This document shows, in pieces, positions 19,488-24,966 of a stretch of DNA of 24,966 bases; within the stretch, counting starts at the first letter, position 1; every line of letters begins with the position of its first letter. A program made the position numbers and the translations under genes. This DNA comes from Priapulus caudatus (taxonomy: Eukaryota; Priapulida; Priapulimorpha; Priapulimorphida; Priapulidae): positions 102,174 to 127,139 of the forward strand of contig NW_014577732.1 in the NCBI RefSeq assembly GCF_000485595.1, given 5' to 3'. The notes under the pieces are model-generated. The model made no database searches, had not been told where the DNA came from, and saw only the letters and a program-made list of their open reading frames with translations.

Positions 19488-21957
19488 CTGCAAAAACGTC
19501 ACGTGATACGACGGTTGACGACGACGTCGGCGAGAGGGGAAGTAAATAAAGTAATTCAGTCGCGGGAATAAAACGTCACATGATGTCGGTTGACGTCGGC
19601 AGCCAGAAAGGGGTACGTACGGTGGCGGGAATAGAACCCCTGTTTTTGATGTCTACCAGCATTGCTGTGTGGTGGGGAGTTTAGGTATTACCGAATACCG
19701 ACGTTGGACCCCGGATTTACCTCTGTGTGTATGTGGGCGTGCGTACGTGCGTTCGTGCGTGCGTGCGTACATGTGTGTGCGTGCGTACGTGCGTACGTGT
19801 GTGTGCGTGCGCCGTGCGTACGTACGTGTGTGTGCGTGCGTACGTACGTGTGTGCGTGCGAACGGACGTGTGTGTGCGTGCGTACGTGCGTACGTACGTG
19901 TGTGTGCGTGCGTACGTACGTGTGTGCGTGCGTACGTGCCGTCGTACCGTACGTGTGTGTGCGTGCGTACGAGCGTACGGGCGTGTGTGCGCGTGCGTGT
20001 CTACGTTTTTGCGTCTGCGCGCGTGATTGCGTCTATGTGCATGCGTGCATAAGCGCTTGCCCGTGTATGTGCGTGCGCGTATATGTGCGTGCGCGTGTAT
20101 GTGCGTGCGCGTGTATGTGCGTGCGCGTATATGTGCGTGCGCGTGTATGTGCGTGCGCGTGTATGTGCGCGGTTACGAGTTAACCCATCTCACTACAATG
20201 ACGATGACGGTGACGATGACGGTGACGATGACGATGGAGTTTGCTCACCTTGCGCCCTTCATGGAGGTCATGGCGTATGGCTCACACTCCACACACACCT
20301 TGTTACCCGCCACAGCGAGGTCGTGCGTCCACGTATTCACCGTAGAGTTGCAATACTTGTGCGTTCTAACGATCTCAAACGTCAGACAGTACCTGCGGCA
20401 AAATAAGTTTATCGATGCATGTTCATAATATGCAAATAATAATTAATATAATGACGTTATGCTAATAATACGTATAATTAACCTGAAATATTACTGTATA
20501 AACCTATATATTATCTGTATATAAAAACCAAATAATATATTATGTATTATTAGCTCTAGATCATATCAAGAGTACACCTCCTATTATGTACTCTTGATCC
20601 TATGCATGAACAGCAAATTGTAAATTTGTTGAAAAAGTAAAATTTATGATAATATTTCTGAATAATTTATAATGATTTGTTTAGGAATAAATTCATTAAA
20701 CCAAAAATGTATAAAATTGCGCTTTCCGGTGTAGTATGTATATTGAGTATCGCAGCATATGACGTAACACATTGACCTTTAATTGGTATTTTGGCAGAAC
20801 ATCTGCAACGATTCGAATCGGACAGCTTTTTCCTTTCCGTATATAATCTTCACACTGTTTTTAGGAATAGTAAACATGTGTACGACAAACTCGATCAGTT
20901 TGTGAATTGTAAGGTGCTGTAAGGCAGATGGGGTCGTTGTCGTATCAGGTACTACAGATATGTACCCGAGTTAGTTTTATTATTAGCTCTTGGTATTAGC
21001 TTATATTAGGTATTATTAGCTTAGTATTATTATTTAGCTAGTATTATTATTTAGCTAGTATTATTATTATTTATATTAGCTTATCTTAGGTATTATTAGC
21101 TCTTGGTATTATGTTTATATTTTTATATGAGGTATGTTTAGGGTTAGGGTTAGGGTTAGGGTACACTTCTGTAGTACAAGTCTGGTACACTTTGTGTATA
21201 CATATATGTACCTCGGGTACATATCTGTAGTACCTGATACGACAACGACCCCTTCAGCTGTACTGATGGCAATGGCGTTCGTGTAATATCGTTCCATCAT
21301 TAGTGTTGTCACGTCGGCTTATATATATAGCAGCGCATAGCAGTCGGGACGTATTTTATTTCCCGTAATTGATGCTGACGTTACACTACCGATCGTTCTA
21401 TTTGAGGACGAAAAGAGATAACTAGTTACATAAGCTCTGTGGGATGTTTACTAACACATACGTATCTCTAGACGTATGTATATATACAGTACTATAGTTG
21501 GGGGAGATAGTTTGTCGTTACGTAAATATCTCGTAAGGCGTGCAAGAGAAAACGCGCGTGGAATTTAATACTGGCCATTGGAAGCACTCACGCACAACTA
21601 ATTGCTCGGAATGTAACTAGGAACATATATAACACGTCGATTAGAGTAAAAGCCAACGCATCCCATAAATATGTCTACTGTGTCTTATATACCTTGCCAA
21701 AAGTTCAGCGGTTTTCAATAATTCACTGTCTCCTATTTACTTTAATGGATTTGCGGGGTGGAAGAGAGACGGTCGGGGCGTTTGATACGCCACCTATTCC
21801 CACCTGCCTCGCTCCATCTCTCGCGTTTTTTCACCCTTGCTCTTTTCTCCTTCCTTCGCTGCCAACTCGCTTCCTTTTCTCACCACCCCAAACTTTCTCT
21901 CCTCTCTATTTTGTCATGTTTGTTTGGCTGATTGTTGTCTGTCTCTTTCTCTCTCTT

Positions 21958-22000
<43 letters not shown>

Positions 22001-22006
22001 CACACA

Positions 22007-22060
<54 letters not shown>

Positions 22061-22064
22061 CACA

Positions 22065-22104
<40 letters not shown>

Positions 22105-22639
22105 CACACGCTCTTTCCCTTCCTTCGCTTTTCATTTTCTTCCCTTTTCGTTTTCCTCTTTCTCCCTTCACTCCTCTCTCTTTTTGTCACCTTCCAACTG
22201 CATACTTCCTTACCACCCTGCTCTATATCTATCGTGTGCAGTGTCTTACCAGATATTTCTATATACGAGTCTTCTGATTACGTCGTGTAAACACGGGATC
22301 CCTCCCGCGTTTATACGACGTAGTTAGAAGCCTTTTAGTTAATTTTTTTAGTTTTTAGTTTCCTTGCTCACTTTTTCCTCTCAATGGGATTTTTCTTGTG
22401 GTAGTGATCCCTCAGATTTCTTCTGATGTCCTTCTCAGGATTATAGCGTCTTGCCTTTGCGTACTTTGCCGGTAGAAGCAGCGCCATCTCTGAATAGGAA
22501 CGGGAACAACATACGATAACGCCGAGATAGCAAATTAGTGTTTGTCATACAACCTGATATAGTCTGAGTATTACGGTCATAATAAGTGATTCCCTACCCG
22601 GGTTATGCGAGTTATGAAGCAGCATCTTATACACACACA

Positions 22640-22675
<36 letters not shown>

Positions 22676-22703
22676 CACACGCACGCACGCACGCACGCAC
22701 GCC

Positions 22704-22757
<54 letters not shown>

Positions 22758-23168
22758 ACGTCACTGAGGTTCAAGGGTCTAGCTAATGTGGTGGCGCGGT
22801 AGCTCGGATCTACCCGTGTAGCAACAGAACTCCAGCTAGAGGCCGCACAGCTAGAACCAGGGGAGAGCCTAGAGTTTGTGCGACAGGACTACGGCGGAGT
22901 GATCATGTTCTATCACAGGTGCGAGAGGGCAGCGAGTTCAGGTTCTATCACAGGTGCGAGAGAGCAGCAGGCGTACCTTTAATAGCGGCCCGCTCATCGT
23001 GCGTGCAGTCGAATCCCATGCAGCCCCTCATCTCCTTCAGGTGCGGACACTTGTCGCCGCCGTTAGATGGCTCTGCCGTCACGTTACGAAGTCTCTTCAT
23101 CATGCCGATGCCACAGCGCGTGCTGCACTCCTCCCACTCCGACCACGGCGAGACTGTGCAATGCTTTG
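19337..23168 (-). CDS. SBSPON-like secreted TSP1 protein, last four coding exons (5' end off window)
   Basis: Coding exons on the minus strand are 23168-22977, 22489-22372, 20392-20249 and 19487-19337. Three GT-AG introns close in phase and give about 200 residues ending in TGA. The order is a thrombospondin type-1 repeat ([19 protein letters not shown]), a basic linker ([20 protein letters not shown]), a cysteine-rich segment ([17 protein letters not shown]) and a C-terminal GRW...CSCHKQNK...GYIFV. This matches my recollection of somatomedin B and thrombospondin type-1 domain protein (SBSPON), whose C-terminal part has the same YC-x-F, VCV-C-P, RW-A and FIF endings. The signal peptide and somatomedin-B domain (about 60 residues) should be encoded beyond position 24966. 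Expected role is an extracellular matrix protein. The biochemical function is not established for the family. Confidence 0.82.
19493..19604. repeat. Direct repeat next to the terminal SBSPON-like acceptor
   Basis: AAAACGTCACGTGATACGAC with GGTTGACGACGACGTCGGC and AAAACGTCACATGATGTCGG with TTGACGTCGGC are two copies about 76 bases apart, starting within six bases of the splice acceptor. Confidence 0.75.
19722..20172. repeat. (GTGC/GTAC)n compound microsatellite
   Basis: GTGCGTGCGTAC and GTGTGTGC units, then regular GTGCGTGCGCGTATAT and GTGCGTGCGCGTGTAT units to 20168, in the last intron of the SBSPON-like gene. Confidence 0.93.
20198..20236. repeat. (GACGGT/GACGAT)n tract
   Basis: About six hexamer units ending 13 bases before the exon at 20249. 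Confidence 0.85.
20249..20392 (-). CDS. SBSPON-like exon: YCLTFE...VCVECEP
   Basis: Encodes [20 protein letters not shown] then [20 protein letters not shown] and MTSMKGA. It has four cysteines and one N-glycosylation site (NST). The acceptor is TTTTGCCGCAG and the donor GCAAG|GTGAGC. Confidence 0.85.
20565..20598. repeat. Perfect 12-bp stem-loop
   Basis: ATCAAGAGTACA (20565-20576) pairs with TGTACTCTTGAT (20587-20598) around a 10-base loop, in an AT-rich intron. Confidence 0.7.
20930..21252. mobile_element. 323-bp MITE-like element with perfect 41-bp TIRs and internal TTAGGG repeats
   Basis: Bases 20930-20970 (starting GGGGTCGTTGTCGTATCAGG) are the exact reverse complement of 21212-21252. 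The inside is TATTATTAGCT-rich and carries four TTAGGG units at 21128-21151. There is no coding capacity. It lies in the second-last intron of the SBSPON-like gene. No clear target-site duplication was seen. Confidence 0.85.
21942..22106. repeat. (CT)n microsatellite with CACACG interruptions
   Basis: Three long CT runs separated by GCACACACG or GCACACG. Pyrimidine-rich on the plus strand, hence purine-rich in the transcript of the host gene. Confidence 0.95.
22279..22322. repeat. 19-bp stem-loop upstream of the linker exon donor
   Basis: TACGTCGTGTAAACACGGG (22279-22297) pairs with CCCGCGTTTATACGACGTA (22304-22322), 17 of 19 positions, with a 6-base loop. It lies 50 bases into the intron beyond the exon ending at 22372. 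Possibly a structured intron element or a relic of a fold-back insertion. Confidence 0.7.
22372..22489 (-). CDS. SBSPON-like exon: basic linker
   Basis: A 118-base exon found by splice phase only. The acceptor is CCTATTCAG and the donor GAAAAA|GTGAGC. It encodes [20 protein letters not shown] then [19 protein letters not shown]. It converts the phase-1 end of the TSP1 exon into the phase-2 start of the next exon, which cannot be joined directly without a stop. The PA-then-NPEKDIR pattern resembles the linker after TSP1 in SBSPON. Confidence 0.8.
22630..22757. repeat. (CACG)n(CA)n(TA)n microsatellite
   Basis: Compound simple repeat in the intron between the TSP1 and linker exons. Confidence 0.95.
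22910..22969. repeat. Two-copy direct repeat beside the TSP1 exon donor
   Basis: GTTCTATCACAGGTGCGAGA occurs twice, about 34 bases apart. The second copy ends within 10 bases of the donor at 22976. Confidence 0.8.
22977..23168 (-). CDS. SBSPON-like exon: TSP type-1 repeat
   Basis: Encodes [20 protein letters not shown] then [20 protein letters not shown] and ends at DERAAIK. It has the tandem-Trp WSEW C-mannosylation-type motif, and six cysteines typical of a TSP1 fold. The acceptor is TTTCTCAAACAG and the donor AAAG|GTACGC. The exon starts with two bases of a split codon, so an upstream exon is required. Confidence 0.87.
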
Positions 23169-23195
23169 CTGTTTGAGAAAGAACGGGAGATATAT

Positions 23196-23238
23196 AGGAA
23201 TTAACACTGTGAAACTGTGCAGTGCTTTGCTGTGAAAG
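23196..23238 (-). repeat. Intronic copy of the TSP1-exon acceptor edge (copy B)
   Basis: On the minus strand CTTTCACAGCAAAGCACTGC copies the real exon edge CAAACAGCAAAGCATTGCAC (23175-23156). Followed upstream by (GAAA)n on the plus strand. Confidence 0.8.
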
Positions 23239-23360
23239 AAAGAAAGAAAGAAAGAAGAAGGGGGCGAGCGAGAAAGAGAAAGAGGGGTAGAGAGAGAAAG
23301 AGAAAGAAGGAGATGGGGAGAGAGAGGGGGGGAGGAGAAAGAGGGAGGGAGGAAGAGAGA
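23236..23360. repeat. (GAAA)n / GA-rich tract
   Basis: Purine-rich simple sequence on the plus strand, so a long pyrimidine tract on the coding strand of the SBSPON-like gene, between acceptor-edge copies B and C. Confidence 0.93.
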
Positions 23361-23368
23361 ATTATCTA

Positions 23369-23400
23369 TTGTGAAACTGTACAGTGCTCAGCTGTGTAAG
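23369..23400 (-). repeat. Intronic copy of the TSP1-exon acceptor edge (copy C)
   Basis: CTTACACAGCTGAGCACTGT on the minus strand, more diverged than copy B but with the same GTGAAACTGT context on the plus strand. Confidence 0.7.
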
Positions 23401-23698
23401 ACATATGTGCATATGTGCATACATATACAATGAGCACGCATGCGCAATGGCATCCGTTTATGACGTAAAGAATATCGTATTCAGATTCTTTAAATTTATT
23501 GAATGCGAATGTGTTATTTTCTTCGATTGTTATTAACACGGACGGTGATTGCTCGGTGTCTAATCCATTCCTGACGATACATCGGTAATTCAGTTATATC
23601 TTAGCTGGTAAAATCTCTCCACATAAATATTGTACGTAACTTTAAACGTCATTACGATACGATCACTCGTTTCAGTATAGTTAACGAACCCGCAATAT

Positions 23699-23746
23699 GT
23701 AGGAGTTAACGCTGTGAAACTGTGCAATGATTAGCTGTGTACGAAA
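23699..23746 (-). repeat. Intronic copy of the TSP1-exon acceptor edge (copy D)
   Basis: Plus-strand GCTGTGAAACTGTGCAATGA with TTAGCTGTGTACGAAAG. It shares the extended prefix TAGGAGTTAACGCTGTG with copy B (TAGGAATTAACACTGTG), so B and D belong to one duplicated unit. Confidence 0.75.
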
Positions 23747-23859
23747 GAAGGAGAGAGGGGGAGTGATAGAGATAGAGGGAGAGAGAGAGGGGGAAGGAGA
23801 GGGAGAGAAAGAGAAAGAGAGGGGAGGAACAGAGAGAGAAAGAGAGAGAAGGGGAGAGG

Positions 23860-23907
<48 letters not shown>

Positions 23908-23937
23908 AAAAGGGAGAGAGGGAGAGAAAGAAAAGGG
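23741..23937. repeat. (GA)n-rich tract
   Basis: GA and GGGAGA units following acceptor-edge copy D. Translations such as ERERER are artefacts. Confidence 0.95.
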
Positions 23938-24616
23938 GGTACCGCTCGTCGTTAAGTCCCTTGTTAGCCCACCAGCAAGAACAAACGCGGCAAGAAGACG
24001 AGGTCGTGAGAAAGCGAAAACAACACATAGCAGGCCCTGAGAATGCTGTTGTTTTAATTCGTTCTCAAAACTCTCCCGAAGCGTTCCAGCGGCAAGCGCC
24101 GGCGGCCATCTTCTTTTTTTTCTCTCACGCAATCATGCCACCCCATGCTTATACCGATTAACAACGTCAAACTGTACGACAAGCTCAATAAGACGTATCT
24201 TAAGTGAAATCTATAAGTTCGCGAATATTGACGTAACGATGCGCACAATAGTGGGTAGAGTCGGGGTGAATGACTTAGGTCGCGGTCGCGGTCACGGTTA
24301 CGGTCAAGTGCGTTGTTTTTTCGCATATAATTGGTTTGGCATTGGTAACAACGACCGTATTTTTTCGTAGGAATTCAGATTGTTAGGACATCGCGATATA
24401 CATGCGTAACGTTCTCAGGTCTAACCATTCTAGACAGTATACAGTCACGTGAGACGTGACGGTGGAATTACACTCGTGTCAACGTCACCAGGAATCGATC
24501 AAACAAGACAGTCATTGCCTCTACGACATACGCCATTGCCGCATGAAAGAGCGTCGGTTATGCGGACATTGGTAACATTTTCGTAAGATGCAAGATTTCG
24601 GCAATACCAGATGTGA
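23938..24616. other. Upstream intron of the SBSPON-like gene, no exon found
   Basis: I searched the minus strand for a somatomedin-B exon (CxCDxxC...DCCxDY) and found none. It contains a short GGTCGC/GGTTAC run at 24277-24304. Confidence 0.5.
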
Positions 24617-24760
24617 TCCGGGCAAGTTCAAAGTAAGCCGCCGGAGCGATAGCACATCCAAGATGTTCTATCGCTCACCGAGATTCGGAGACGAATGGAG
24701 TTACTTTAGTCATAGCTATAATACTAGGATCATCGGCTCATGGGACAAAACTTGCCCGGA
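24617..24760. mobile_element. 144-bp nested inverted-repeat element
   Basis: The outer arms TCCGGGCAAGTT (24617-24628) and AACTTGCCCGGA (24749-24760) are perfect. An inner hairpin, GAGCGATAG (24644-24652) with CTATCGCTC (24668-24676), is also perfect. Possible small fold-back transposon. Confidence 0.65.
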
Positions 24761-24893
24761 TATGTAGTGTGTACATGTACGATGAATAATATCAATGACG
24801 TTATGCTCTTTCCTCTTGCAATTTCTGGATTCATGGAGACGCCATGATTTGTATGGCAGCGTGAGCGCACCATCGATCTTCTGCGACGAATAC

Positions 24894-24915
24894 CCCCTCT
24901 CTCTCTCTCACACAT

Positions 24916-24966
<51 letters not shown>
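24894..24966. repeat. (CT)n(CACG)n microsatellite running off the window
   Basis: CTCTCTCT followed by CACG tetramers to the right edge. Confidence 0.95.

Noticed and set aside
21128-21151. True telomere end
   Set aside because: Only four TTAGGG units, internal to a TIR element and an intron. An interstitial site.
21694-22327. Ser-Leu or Arg-Glu repeat ORFs
   Set aside because: Translations of a (CT)n/(GA)n microsatellite within an intron.
23727-24161. Glu-Arg-rich ORF
   Set aside because: GA-rich simple repeat read in an open frame. Intron of the SBSPON-like gene.

Overview
The window is animal nuclear DNA, most likely from a marine invertebrate. The genes are split by spliceosomal GT-AG introns, the intergenic DNA is full of (CA)n, (CACG)n, (GA)n and (CT)n arrays and small inverted-repeat elements, and there is a short TTAGGG run. 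The three genes have metazoan-type products, but none of them fixes the phylum.

Layout. (1) 1-2333: a 1.5-kb repeat-rich block followed by AT-rich flank. (2) 2334-9016, minus strand: thirteen phase-consistent coding exons of MTO1, the mitochondrial tRNA-modifying flavoprotein. All of the conserved protein is present except the N-terminal targeting exon. (3) 9017-14262: a repeat desert holding a (CACG)n array, a 563-bp TIR element, a 1-kb (CA)n array, a second indel-rich copy of the 1.5-kb block, and several fold-back sequences. It is also the divergent upstream region shared by MTO1 and the next gene. (4) 14263-16078, plus strand: an alpha-1,3-fucosyltransferase (GT10) of two coding exons. 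(5) 16079-19336: AT-rich intergenic DNA. (6) 19337-23168, minus strand: the last four coding exons of a secreted somatomedin-B/thrombospondin type-1 (SBSPON-like) protein, whose 5' exon(s) lie beyond the window. (7) 23169-24966: its upstream intron, rich in GA repeats.

The genes do not form a pathway: one is mitochondrial tRNA modification, one Golgi glycosylation, one extracellular matrix. MTO1 and the fucosyltransferase are divergent. The fucosyltransferase and the SBSPON-like gene are convergent.

The most striking signal is repeated duplication of exon-intron boundaries inside introns. In MTO1 the 3' edge of one exon, with its splice donor, has been amplified into a 15-unit, 44-bp minisatellite, and every regular unit also carries an acceptor-like TTTTCTGCAG. 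The 5' edge of the same exon is duplicated in the preceding intron. In the SBSPON-like gene the acceptor edge of the TSP1 exon recurs three more times upstream, next to GA tracts. A second caution is that the direct 1.5-kb duplication differs mainly by short indels, which looks more like long-read error or a misassembly than ordinary divergence. I saw no convincing novel multi-gene system.
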